From positions 246,398 through 310,397 of the forward strand of contig MNCI01014592.1 of the NCBI GenBank assembly GCA_015680685.1: DNA of 64,000 nt. Direction: 5' to 3'. This document shows positions 45,266 to 56,809 of this stretch, piece by piece. Source of the DNA: Gnetum montanum (Eukaryota; Streptophyta; Gnetopsida; Gnetales; Gnetaceae). How positions within the stretch are numbered: the first letter of the stretch is position 1; each line of letters begins with the position of its first letter. The notes below the pieces were generated by a model. The model worked only from the letters and a program-made list of their open reading frames with translations. It was not told the origin of the DNA and ran no database searches. The position numbers and the translations under genes are program-made.

Positions 45266-47240
45266 GACCTTCAGCGGTCACCTAGTTTAATGACAAAAGT
45301 AACAAGGGATATAGTTTGGGTAGAGTTAGGATCTAAAATTGCTCAATGAACAAAGTATTATATAATCACATATACATAATAAAAATAAGATACATAGCTA
45401 AATGTGCATAACTGATTGTGCATAAAAAATAAAATATGCATAACTAAACACTTGTAAAGGTAGGATAACTAACAAAAAGAAAAACTTTTAGGGGTAACTG
45501 GATCTCAACGTTTAATCATAAAATATATAGTAAATCTATAATTGAGGTCCAATAGTAGTAAAATAAAGAATGCAAAACTTTAACAATATACCCTAGTAGG
45601 AAAATTGTATTTAGTTATGTAAGAAACTAACAGCAGCAACAACGACAATGACAGTAATAATAGTAATGATAGTAATATAAATCTATGATTTAATTTAGAA
45701 AATTAGAGCTAATGTATTAAAATGTATGTAATAGCATTAAAAAATTAATCACATGCATTAAATTAAATAATTTAACTTATGCAAATTTCTAGGTTGTGAC
45801 ATTGAGGATTCTTGTCCCTTGTAAAGGGTTGTGACTATTTGCTAAATCATCGTAACCTTTTGTAACATCTAATAGATTAAGTTAAAAAACTAGTGATTGT
45901 CATTTAACTTAAGAGTATCTATAAATAGGGATTTTTTGCATTTTCATGAATGATTCAAGTCTATTTCTAATTTTGTTAAATTTCTTTTTTCATTTTGCAA
46001 ATTTAGGTTAAAGGTATCGATTTTGCGATTGCCCAAATTTTGTTACACTACGAGATTTAATTCACATATCATCGTCATTGTAATCATCCTAACCTTATCC
46101 CAACAAAATTAGGTCAACTAGCTCACTAATCTAATTCACGTATGAGATCTACAAATTCTCCCATTTTTTTATTTCTAGTATTTCACAATCTCTAAAAACA
46201 TCTTTTACTTTTGCAATTCTCTAAATTTTATTATGATGTAAAATCTAATTCAACATTTCTTGTAAAGTTTTCCACCATAAATCCTAAAATCCTATTAGTT
46301 CATAAAATCTACAATTTTGTTATGCTACAACATCCAATTCATGTTTGAGATCTACAAGTTTCACAATTTTCTAATATTTGCTTTTTCATGGTTTATTATG
46401 GTAAAGTTACCTTGATGTTTCTTGAAAAAGATTTAATTCATAAATCCTATAATAGACTTTACACTAAAATTCTAAGTCATAAATCCTATAATTTGGTTAA
46501 ATTGCAAGATCTAATTTCATGTGTAAAGTCTACAAGTTATACAATTTTCTAATTTTTGTTTTTCTTCCATGATTTCTTAGAGTAGATATGTAGGTTTTAT
46601 GATTTTCCAATAGTAACTTTGGCAATCAACTTATTTTCCTCTTTTTTTAACCATAAGCCCTCCAATTTTGTGACATTGTATAACTTGCAATTCTGTAACA
46701 TTTGAAGATCTAATTCAAGAATGAAGTTTCCACAAATTTCAAATTTTTGACTTTTTTTACATGGTTTCTAATGAAAGAATAAAATGTACAATCAAATACA
46801 AAAGACAACAAAGTTGGCAGTGTTGTGTTCTACTTTCTTCCTCTTCTAACATGCCCTTAGCATTTTCAATTACTTAATTCATGGTCTAAACAACTTTGAT
46901 TTAATCTCTACCATGACTCAAACCACAACCCATGGTCAAGTTGTGGTCTCCCAAAACTTAGATTTTTTAAGAATTTCAACAATTTACAAACAAAGCTTCC
47001 TTGATCATAATAGTTTGATAATGCCTTTTATATTGAAATTGAAAGTTTATTACGTTCGTAAACCTTCTAGATCTATTGATCAATAAAAACATACATGCAA
47101 ACGAATGGTTCTACAATGAGCAAAATAATCATGCTATCAAAATTGGGTTCCAAGTAATAATGATGTTGCTTTGATCTCTACTATTGTAGAATGTATGCAA
47201 AATATGTTGCAAATTTTAAAAAATTATTGTTGTTCATATG
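45266..47240. other. AT-rich interval with a degenerate ~180-bp tandem repeat
   Basis: No gene is seen. Between about 45990 and 46770 a motif set recurs four to five times: CAATTTTGT(T/G)A..., (G/A)ATCTAATTCA, AAGTCTACAAGTT and ACAATTTTCTAATTTTTG. Spacing is about 170-190 bp (for example near 46315, 46495 and 46665). GATCTACAA at 46148 and 46350 belongs to the same unit. Confidence 0.5.
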
Positions 47241-47246
47241 GTTTAA

Positions 47247-48070
47247 GGTACAAGAAATACCTATTATAACTTCCATTTTGTTGGCACCAATGTGCAAATA
47301 ACGTATTCTTTTAAATATTTAAGTCTCATTTATATGAACAATTATATAAAAAAAACAAAAAAAAAAAGAGGTTTCACAACTTTATGTGCTTTCAAAAATA
47401 ATGCAAGGATTTAGGACTTTGGGCTTAAAAAGTCAAAAAAAAAATTCATACTATCATCTATGGATGTATTGTTTGGGGACCTAGACTCAATGCTAAATTT
47501 TGGAAAAATATTAAAATAGTGAAAAAAAACTTCTCCTAATAGGTTAAGGTGAAGATGAAACACCTTACTCAATGTTCTAATGTGAATGTGATTTATTACC
47601 TTTAAAAGCATAAGCCTTGTGCCAAATCATTACATCCACTCATAGTTTGCATATCTCAAGGCAAGACAAATTCTCTAAAGCAATTCTTAAAGAGTCACAA
47701 GACTGTGGTTGGTATTTTCAAGGAATTAATGATCTAAGGTACAAGAAATACCTATTATAACTTCCATTTTGGAGGTACCAATGTGCAAATAATATATTCC
47801 TTTAAACATTTGGGTCTCATTTATATGAACAATTACATGTGAAGGAAGGAAATCAAAAACAAAAACAAAACATGAGGTTGCACAACTCTATATGCTTTCA
47901 AAAACAATGCAAAGATTTAGGACTTTAAAAAGTCAAAAACAATTTTTTCATACTATCATCTATCCTATTGCATTGTATGGATGTCTTGTTTGGGGACCTA
48001 GACTCACTGTTAAACTTTGAAAAAATATTAAAATAGTGAAAAAAAACTTCTCTTGATAAGTTAAGGTNCA
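47247..48070 (+). repeat. Tandem duplication (~491-bp period) of a LINE-like fragment
   Basis: The block GGTACAAGAAATACCTATTA through AAAAAACTTCTCCTAATAGG (47247-47545) recurs at 47738-48060 with about 10-15% difference by eye. It includes the stretch encoding LVWGPRL. The second copy has extra bases (TCCTATTGCATTGTATGG) and a better coding frame. Confidence 0.75.
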
Positions 48071-48600
48071 AAATATGAATTCAACTCCACTGAGAAGAGC
48101 ACATTTGTAGGTTGTGTAAATCAAAAGCCCTTAAAGATAAATTACATGTTTTTTTTTTTCTTGTGTTGTGACTACCAATTTGAGTGTTATAATGTTATAG
48201 TAAAAAAACCCTATATGGCTTGCTTTTTATCATCCCTTTAGTGCTTGATTAATTTGTCAAAGTCTATCTTTATTTTTCATGAAAATGTAATATCATTCTA
48301 AATAGATCCTATAGGTCTTTGAATGTAATAAAGATTCACTTCATTTTATTTCAAATGCTACAAGTTTTGAAAACATCATTAAGAAAATTACCAAGTATTC
48401 TTGCTGGATCAAATCAGCCAAATTTGCAAATATAATGTCACACTTATGTCTACTATCTAATTGCTCAAATATAGAACATTATGTTCATCTTCAATGTTAT
48501 TAGTACTACACAACGAACATGTTCATTTTTAGGAGAAATTGAGTCATGAGGAATTTTGAGCCAACTACCCATTTTTCTCCATCATGATAAGATCTCATTT
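47860..48600 (+). pseudogene. Non-LTR reverse-transcriptase C-terminal remnant (tentative)
   Basis: In the second duplicate the frames read PIALYGCLVWGPRL, then VKLWKNIKIVKKNF. This resembles the region after the RT domain in LINE-like proteins (V-P-LLYG-E-WG, then W-IE-QK-F). Downstream frames include ICKVCNLNALEDK-like residues and HVFFF near 48090-48160, similar to the zinc-binding end of such proteins. Many stops are present and no catalytic YADD region was found. Low to moderate confidence. Confidence 0.4.
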
Positions 48601-49560
48601 GTGCTCTACTAATTATGCAGCACAAAAATGGTGAAAATTTGAAACATATATATAAATAGTATCCCTTTGAATCAATGCCTCCCATGTTTATTATATGATG
48701 GAATATAACCTGATGCTAAAAAGCTTTTAGTTTCCTGGAAGGTAGACTAGGCCATAATTCCTGTGGCATTCACCACTAAGTACTTAAGCCCTCACAGAAA
48801 ATTGCTGAAAAATAAAGATAAAGTCCTTTAAACATTTAAATGGTATGAGGAATGAAATGCACCATAATTGAAAATGTTACCAGCAAATCATCTGTATAAT
48901 GTTAGTGAAAAAAGAAAACTGCAGTTGAAAATTATGTGATGGATAATATTTATGAAGAGTAAAGAAGAGACATTTCTTACATTTAGGAGAATAAGGAAAA
49001 ATATCATGAAGAACAATAAAGCTGGAAACATGTTCTACTCCCTAACAAATGTTACCGTAATTCTGCTATGCATAGTTGTCTCATGCATTTTAATTTTGTT
49101 TAATGATTTGAATTTAGCGTTTCTAATCTGTATATTCTGGTGGAGTTAATGGTTTAAATTTAGTATTCTGGTGGAGTTTGTTGTAATAATGTCTTTATTT
49201 GAGTTGTTTTTCTGGAACTGCTGCAAGACAGTGAGGATCTCTGTTTGTAGTGACCCTAAGAATGTTATTTGCTGTTTGAAATTTAAATGTCTTTATCATA
49301 TTTTTCACATCTGGATCATTTTTTACCTATGACCGAGAGCACAAACAAATTGATCATTTGCAAGAGGGCACTACAGAATTATTTTTATTTTTATTTTTCG
49401 AAAAAGTGAATTGGCGGACAATCCAGCAGTCCCGTAAAGTACAATTATCCCGAAAATGTTATCAGCAACTCATTTGTAGTTTTATTAACACGTTTGCCTC
49501 ACCATCATTTTTGATAATTTTTCAAAAATATAGACTGCTTCTTTGTGATACAAGGAAAAA
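48601..49560. other. AT-rich interval, nothing recognised
   Basis: No supported gene. The short frame at 48952-49149, with a hydrophobic end, is most likely chance. Confidence 0.4.
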
Positions 49561-49567
49561 ATAAACA

Positions 49568-50006
49568 TGAATAAATTTCGTTGACGAAACATTTGTAATT
49601 TGTTCAGAGTATAAGGTTAAACAGAAAGCAGTAACGACAGCCAAGGACATTATCAGTCATAAAACAAATTTCGCCAATGCTGTCATACTTGCATTTTTCT
49701 GGTACCGTTCTACCAGACCGGTTTATAAAGGAAGCCAAACTTTCTATTACACAATTTGGTTTTTCTCATCTGTGATAATGCTTATAACCATAAATAAATC
49801 TGTTAACATAACATTTGTAATTTGTTCAGGGTATACAGTTCGATAAAAGCAGGTATGACAACCAAAGGCATCCTCAAGCAGAAAGACAAGTTAGAAAATG
49901 ATGGCATACCAGAATTTTTCCGGATCTCTTCTACCACAGCGGTTTTGAAAGGGCAGGCCAAACCTTTTGACATATAATTGGTTTTTCACATATGTGGTAA
50001 TGCTTC
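49568..50006. repeat. Tandem duplication, ~220-bp period, downstream of the host gene
   Basis: Copy 1 (about 49568-49786) and copy 2 (about 49790-50006) share ACATTTGTAATTTGTTCAG, GGTATA, TTTTTCTGG/CGG, TTCTACCA and TTGGTTTTTC(T/A)CAT, ending GATAATGCTT/GGTAATGCTT. They are diverged. The pair could lie in the 3' flank or UTR of the minus-strand gene. Confidence 0.7.
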
Positions 50007-50084
50007 AATTCTTTCCATTTCAATGATATTAGCATGACGAACGTTCTTGAAGAACTGAACCTCAAGTCTTTTTGCAGAGACAAA

Positions 50085-50556
50085 GAGTAACTGTCATTTT
50101 CTGCAAATTTTATTAAAAGTGCATTATTTACATATACTTTTGCTAATATTCTGTACAAAATCCGCAGAATATGGCAAAAGCTTCTGGCATAATGACCCTC
50201 TCTAAGAGCAGACTCTACCCATATAGTTCTCCCTGTAGCAACACCAACAAGATGGTCCTCTCCACCAACGGAAGATTTATTGGAAAAAGAAAAGACAGCT
50301 TTTGGATTTTCTGATGGTATGAAAAGGATTTAAAAACTGTAATAAAATTGTAGATATAAATGTTGGCTTTGCAACCCCCATCCCAACCTTTGGACACAAC
50401 TAAGGATCTTGTATGAGCCCTTTCCAGGGAGAGAGGCACTGTATAAATGCCAATACTATAGTCGCATTGTATAACACACACCCTTGGGAAAGGGTATATC
50501 ATAAGTAAAATTTTACAGACCTGTGGCACCAACAGAACACTATTGTTTCCAGCACC
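50085..50556 (-). other. Probable 3' UTR of the small-protein gene
   Basis: Unique-looking sequence follows the TAG. The minus strand has an AATAAAAT signal at about 50115-50108. The end of the transcript is a guess. Confidence 0.4.
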
Positions 50557-53261
50557 CTATGGAGCGGTCCAAAAGCAAAATCTCCAAGATGACCTTCGTC
50601 TTCGAGGAGAGGCACAGCTTTCTGAATTTTGCTGTATCATCTCCCACATGATCTGTACATCTTGATATCCACATGATTGCACATCATTGTACAGCTTCAA
50701 AAGCCCACGACCTGGTAATTAAGAGAGAACACTCAGTACAAGAGCAAAATCAAAACTGCTGAACTTAAACCTCAAAGCTTGTATGATAGATTCTCCCATG
50801 AAACAGATTACTTCAAGAAATTCAAAAATCTTCCAAAGGAATAGCAGAAACTCTTCACCAGCAAAGGAAACGTCACAAAAATATAAAAAAACAAATATTT
50901 TTTTTCACATTTATTGACACAGTTGAATTTTTAAATTATTTATCCGTTATCCTATAGTTTGAAGGATGTCCCAAATTTATCATTAATTTCAAGAAAAAGA
51001 AAACCTAACATCCGATATCCAAATATATGAATTGTGCAGGCATTGTCCAAGAGAATTCAGTGATTCACAGGAACAGTTTAGATTATCATTTTCTAAACCA
51101 AACATGAGCAAATACTCGTTATTTGGCATATTCCAATGCATAACAATGATAATATTTTTTTAAAAAAAACATAACAGCCATATGCGGGCTGGAGTCAAGT
51201 ATCGAGGTCAGCTTTCCCTTGGAACACTTTTTGTTGTATCGAAAGACAATTTAAATAAGCTTTCTAATTTGCAAAGGCTTCGGCAACTGGAAAACATCAG
51301 CCATCTCACAAATTCAAACGGAAGTTAACGAAAGTGAAACTCAAGTAAAAGAAAATGTGTAAAAAAACTCCGTGGAGTCTTCTTGTTGTTACATAAAGAA
51401 AATCTGTGATACACTCTGCCGAAACTAACATACTCAAAGAAAACCTGGGCATCACTCGCTTGGCATTTAAAATTATAAATTAATCTAATATACCTAAGTT
51501 GAAAGCTCAATTCTTTGATTTCTTTCTATATTCATTATTAATAAAGATGTATGACTGCTGGCTAAGGCATGTAGCTTCCACCAAATGTCGCATTCCGCTG
51601 GTACTAGCCTGTATCCGGCCTCAAACGTCAAAATAATCTACATCTATTCGCAGCATCACGAAAGCCGTAGCCTTTCAACATAACGCATGAAAAACAGTCA
51701 AGTGCCAACTCAGAACCATTCATGATGATATCGAAAACGCGCACTGTAATATCGCAGTCAGACCCCAAAAGGCAAAATTATTATCAGCAACCAAAGCTAA
51801 CAACGATTCAATGCAAACCAACGAAAAGAGCTCCAAAACCTCAAAGGCCGAAACCAAAACGCACTCTAAACAATTCGCACAGTAACTTCAAAATCAGAAG
51901 AGTTACGGGATCAAAACGTCCTGTTTAAGACCTCACTGACCGATCCAACCCACAACGTAAAAATTTAAAAACAAAAACGATAGTAGGTGGGAACAAAATT
52001 TTTTAAGGGAGCTGAATCCAAGGAAAAAGGGAAACAATTCAAGCATAAATTCAGAGCAATGGAGCTAGCAAGACTTTAAAATAACTCAACCAAAAAAAAA
52101 CACTCATTGAAGGCAAAAACACGGTTCAAACAAAAAACTCAAACTGCCAAACCAAAATGTCAAGTAAAGCAACTCGCAACGGAATCTTAACTCAAGGATT
52201 CAAGCAGAAATTCATGGCAACGAAAGCAAAATGGCCCCCCGCAAAAGCTCGCTCAAAATCCTACCGACTGTTACTCAGAGCAATATCACCCGAAGCGCCG
52301 CCTAAAACGACCTGCACAGTAACCTCAACTCACGCTAAAGCCGATCCAACCGAAATTTCATAGTAGCGAAACCAAAACGCTACCCAAAGCAAACTTACAC
52401 AAAAGCCTTCGCTCAGTTGAAGTACGATCCGACCGAAACCAAAACGCTACTCTAAACAACTATCAAAGCAACCTCATTCCAATAAGATCACGATTCAAGC
52501 AAAAACGTGAAACCAGCACAAGAACCTCACCTCAATTTGAAGACGATCCAACCAAAAGTTAACGCAACGGAACCAAAATATCACCTAAAAACGGACACAA
52601 GAACCTTAACTCAATCCGAAGACGATCCAACTAAAAGTCAAGGCAAGGGAACCAAAATATCACCTAAATCATGAACTCCAGCCAAACGATTGCTGCAAAA
52701 TTTCGACGAAAAACAACCCAAAACGCTACCTACGACAACCTGAACTCAAGCAAAGCACTAAACCCCAACTCAAATTCAAGCAAACCGCTTTGGACGCAAA
52801 AACTTCCAATACGTTCAACTCAAACTCAAGCAAAACCCTTCTGACGCAAAAACTTGCAATACAACAACCCGCAACGCCACCCACAGCAACCTCAACTCAA
52901 GCAAGACGCCTCACACCAGAACTCAACTCAAATCCCACCAAACCACAATTCGCACAAAAACTCACCTCAAATTCCACCGAAAATCCTTCGCACACCACGA
53001 TTCGCACCAAAACTCAACCGAAAACACACGATTCACGCAAAAGCTCAACCGAAAACTCAAGCAAAACACGATTCGCACAAAAATTCCACTCTACTTCAAA
53101 CTCCAAAGCCGATGCAAGCAATCAATCAACAAACTACCAAAAACAAAAAAAAAAGAAACCCAAAAAAACAAAAACCTACCTCGCCTCCGAGTTCGCATAC
53201 GAGCCGCAAGTCCGAGCCAGACGCGTCTCACCGGAAACAAAATCTTGCTGAACCACTCCAT
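50557..53261 (-). CDS. Small plant protein gene, two coding exons, 78 residues, function unknown
   Basis: Exon 1 codes 53261-53180 (82 nt) and exon 2 codes 50711-50557 (155 nt). The donor GCGAG|GTAGGT (GT at 53179-53178) and acceptor TTACCAG|GTCG (AG at 50713-50712) give a phase-1 intron of 2,468 bp. The joined frame is 79 codons including TAG. The product starts MEWFSKILFPVRRVW, has a basic middle (RMRTRRRGRG), then LLKLYNDVQSCGYQDVQIMW and EMIQQ, and ends SSWRFCFWTAP. The FPVRR..W start, the LYNDVQ-CGY-DVQ-MWE core and the Trp/Arg-rich end match a conserved small seed-plant protein family I recognise by pattern but cannot name. There is no signal peptide; it is basic and amphipathic. The frame is open further 5' (to about 53546), but that part is microsatellite-encoded Arg/Glu/Gln and is probably UTR. 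It is the only non-repeat gene here. Confidence 0.8.
51690..53100. repeat. Degenerate simple-repeat field in the first intron
   Basis: Words such as AACCAAAACGCTACC, ACGATCCAACC, AACCTCAACTCAA and TTCAAGCAAAA recur many times. A clear ~79-bp tandem pair lies at about 52520-52598 and 52599-52677 (GAAGACGATCCAACYAAAAGT, ACCAAAATATCACCTAAA). From 52730 to 53090 the period shortens to CTCAA(C/G)CAAAA-like units. The plus-strand frames here are shadows of this repeat. Confidence 0.65.
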
Positions 53262-54010
53262 TTTGCCGGTCCTGCTCCTCCTCCAACTCCAACTACCAAA
53301 GCACTTCCTCCTACTCCTGCTCCTGCTCCTCCTCCTCCTCCTCCTCCACTTGTTCTTAATATCCTCTTGCTCTTGCTCTTGCTCTTGCTCTTGCTCGTCC
53401 CTCTTTCCACAGGGAATCGAACGCAAACTCCTCGTCCACCACTTTCTGTCCTCCACCTTGGCCTCTCCCGCGCAGATAACGCCGTGCAGCCGCGCCTCAA
53501 TCACCATAAATCCACTCACAAACCCAAAAAACAAAAGCCAAAGCAAAGCAAAAGATCAGCGCCACCACACCATTCCGCCTTCTCTGCGCATAAAATCTCA
53601 CCACCAGAGCTCCAAAGCCAAAGTAAAATCCATGAAAATACGCAGCAAAGCAAAAAATTCGAAAAGAAGAAGAGCAACGGAAAAAATAAAGCAGAGCAGG
53701 GCCGGCGAATATTCGCTCGCTCGCTCGCCCGTTTTATTGCCCAAGTAATTTCCTCGCCTTTTCGTGGGCCGGGGTTTTGGAATAATCATTTTGACCGGCC
53801 CACCCGGTCCCCGCGACGCCTCGGATTCCCGCCACCGGCCCCTGCCGGTTTACGGTCAACGCGACGTGGCGCGCCGCCGTTGGCCCGCGGCCAAAGTATC
53901 CGCGGGCCCCACAACGCGGTTTTTTCCCCGCTTGCTCAGTCGCCATAGAATTCTATTCCGCCCCTTCGCCTTTAAAAAAGTTAAAATTGTACGAGCCGGC
54001 CGCGTGCATT
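53262..54010 (-). promoter_or_regulatory. CpG-rich 5' UTR/promoter region of the small-protein gene
   Basis: This is the only CG-dense stretch of host type: GGCGCGCCGCCGTTGGCCC near 53869-53888, and many CG dinucleotides from 53760 to 53960. Microsatellites (CTC)n at about 53326-53347 and (CTCTTG)n at 53366-53396 lie just upstream of the ATG and would be GAG/GAGCAA repeats in the 5' UTR. ACGTGG, a G-box core, is at 54041-54046. No good TATA box is seen on the minus strand. Transcription start unknown. Confidence 0.5.
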
Positions 54011-55190
54011 AAAGGACAGAAATGGGGCCCGCCTGCGATTACGTGGCAGAGAATCATGACTCGACGTTATCTTTTGTTTTTCGTTTTTTTCCCCGCCTTG
54101 GATGTTCGCGAAAGTGGGGGCACCATTCATTTGTGTTTGTGTTTTAATAAATGTTTGTATTGGGTAAGGATTAAAATTATTATGCTCGTAAAAAAATTAT
54201 TCTTGCAGGGATGGTTTTTGGAACTAAGCAAAGGTTTTTAACGATGGGGGGAGAATTTTGGTTGGTGTCATTCCCTCTGTTCGATGATGCCGTGAACGTC
54301 ATCATTCTGGACATGGGAATCATCATGGAGTTTAATATTTCTAAGGTATGATAATGGGTGGTGGATTTTGTAATGGTGGTGGTGAGGTCGATGAAAGGGA
54401 ATTGAAAAGAAGAAGAATGTATAATGGATGACATAGGCGTTCTCCATGATGGGACAATGTGTGTGGCATGTTTGTTCTGGATGAATCTCGTTTAAACAAA
54501 AAATTATGCCAAGAAAATGAAGGATCGTGGTTGTGATTTAGAATATAATTTAGGTTGTGTAACATAATCAAGGGAGATGGGTTGTTGGACTTCAAATACA
54601 ATTCGCCTTCATAACATATTAGACAAAAGCACAAATCAATAGGGTAAAAATAAGTTATACATCTTTGGTATCTTGGTTAACTTTAAAAATAATGGAAATG
54701 GAAACTAAATTATTTTATTATGTTTGTGAGGTATTGTTTGGTTTTTTAGAGAATGCACCTTGTGATTTATATGTCACAAGCTTAGTTTTTTAGAGGTTTG
54801 ATTCCAACAAGTATGCTGATGTGACACATCATTATGTTTAATAAAAATTCATGTTGACTATATAGTCATCTAGTCTTTATTTTTTTATCTTTTACAATTA
54901 AGATTGTAGGTGGTGTCAACCCCAAAAATAATATTGATAAAATATTCAAAGTACATCATAAGCTTAACCCTAAGTAGAGAACACCAAAAATAATATAGAA
55001 AGGAAAATGTTTCCAAAAATAACATTCAAAGAAAAATATTTCCAATTACAAAGATGTCTCTTATTGGAGTTTTGTTAAGATTGTAATACAATGTTGTTGC
55101 TTCAAGATCTTTTATAGGGAAATAAACTTTTTGTAATTGATAGTAACATTAATATTAACATTGCTGGGAATTGATAGTAACATTAATGAA
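54011..55190. other. Interval without recognised genes
   Basis: Sequence is AT-rich beyond 54500. A short direct repeat, ATTGATAGTAACATTAAT, occurs at about 55137 and 55167 next to the LTR fragment. Frames at 54180-54634 look like chance. Confidence 0.45.
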
Positions 55191-55194
55191 CACA

Positions 55195-55602
55195 AGCATG
55201 ACCACTTCAAGCATACATATAGTCCTTGGTGACCCAAAAATGCTTAACGTTTGGTAACCTAGTGGGGCTATATGTGTTCAGGATGTGTCCAGGAAAGTGG
55301 GACGGGTACTTGTGTTAGGCTAGTTGGATAGTAGAATAATTAGATATTAAAATCCTCCATCTTTTCATTCTTGTTGGAGGCGATTAAACTTAAAAGATAT
55401 AAAATAATAAAAATCATATGCCTCACTTCAGACTAAACGATACGTGACAAAGCTATCACTAGTCCAAGTGGGAAGAGCGAACTGTGATTAGAGCATAACG
55501 ATCTAGATGCACAACTAGTCCCATCTACGGAATTCGATCAGATTATGCATGAATGCTTGTGATTTGTTTAGTTGGGCGTAGGGGTACCTCGCCACTCATC
55601 AG
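55195..55602 (+). repeat. 5'-truncated LTR of the family (subtype B-like)
   Basis: It matches 61310-61732: GCTTAACGTTTGGTAACCTAG (near 55239), GTGTCCAGGAAAGTGGGAC, and ATATGCCTCACTTCAGACTAAACG (near 55409). It ends GTACCTCGCCACTCATCA at 55602. U3, the TATA box and the palindrome array are missing. No primer site follows (GAGATGATC), so it is either a 3' LTR end or a solo remnant. Confidence 0.75.
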
Positions 55603-56800
55603 AGATGATCAAGCTTCCTTAGCAAAGTAGACATATTTTATTCAAAGTGTTCAAACTAATGATTTAATTTGAAGTAGAAGCAATAGTTGAATGTTGTATG
55701 GGTTTTAATATATTAACTTGTAAAGAAGAAAGTTTTGATCTTTTCATAAAATGTTCAAAGCTTTTTGGCTTTAATGAGTTGATTAAAATAACATCCTTAT
55801 TGGACTTTTTAAAGAGTTTGATTGACCTTAATTATAGTGAGGAGAACATCATAGCTCTAATCATGATAATGGTATTAACATAATATGTTAGGTATAAGAA
55901 TTGTAAATTTACTCTTATATTAGTTTTTTTAACCAATTAAAATAAAACTATAATACCCAAAATAAGGACACAGTCATGTGATAACACCATGAAAATGTAT
56001 ATTTGTTATTTTATCATTTTTATATATTTGGTAATCAAATAAAAATAATATAGGAAAGTAATAAACCTATGTGTTATAATTCCTTGGTATGGCTTATGCA
56101 CATATTTTGATGCAATAGGACAGCACCATGTACATACATATATATAATCAAATAAAAGAACTCCTCACATATATCCTTAACCATGTTCTAAAAGGTCAAG
56201 AAAAGTTGAATCATCTAATATTGTAGGTCAAAGCTACAAAGGTCACCTCAAGAGATATGCCTGTTATTACAATGTGCCCTTCTAGGACTTATTACAATAA
56301 TTACATCATTTGTTATAAAGCAATATCATCTTTGTTATGGAACAACATCATTTGGAAATAGGGATGTGACAAACTACCCTTCTTAGCTTTTTTGTTCATC
56401 CTTGAATGAATTCATGTTAATGATAGTTCATGCTCTAGTGCTCCCTCCATGCTCCAATGCTCCAATGCTTTTTTTTTCTCCTTTTAGAATGGAGTTGAAT
56501 ATTTTAATGTTCTTCCACTTGTTCTACAAATAAAATATAAGTCAGAAGGATATTTAAGAAAAATAGATCTTATTATATCAAAAACTTACCTTAATCCCTA
56601 GGTAATAGCAAGAGGTGAATTAAAGATCTACCAACCACCAATCACTAGTTCTAACTAGGGTTCCACAAAGTGCAACTCATATCACTAGTTACCTAAGTAA
56701 AGGTAGGGAAAATCCTTTTTTCTATTTGCATTACCTAAAAACATTTTGATCACAAGCCCGAAACTGTCTTAAGTAAGTGCTCAAAAGATGTGTGGAGTCT
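55603..56800. other. Interval without recognised genes between LTR fragment and pol remnant
   Basis: AT-rich, with no gag or protease motif. If the LTR fragment and the pol remnant belong together, gag and protease have been deleted or replaced here. Confidence 0.4.
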
Positions 56801-56809
56801 AATCTTCGG

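Noticed and set aside
52790-53948. Long plus-strand ORFs (153, 364 and 167 codons) over 52790-53948 as genes
   Set aside because: They run through the intron repeat field, exon 1 and microsatellites of the minus-strand gene. Composition (Pro/Lys/Asn runs) follows the DNA repeats, and the minus strand has correct splice sites.
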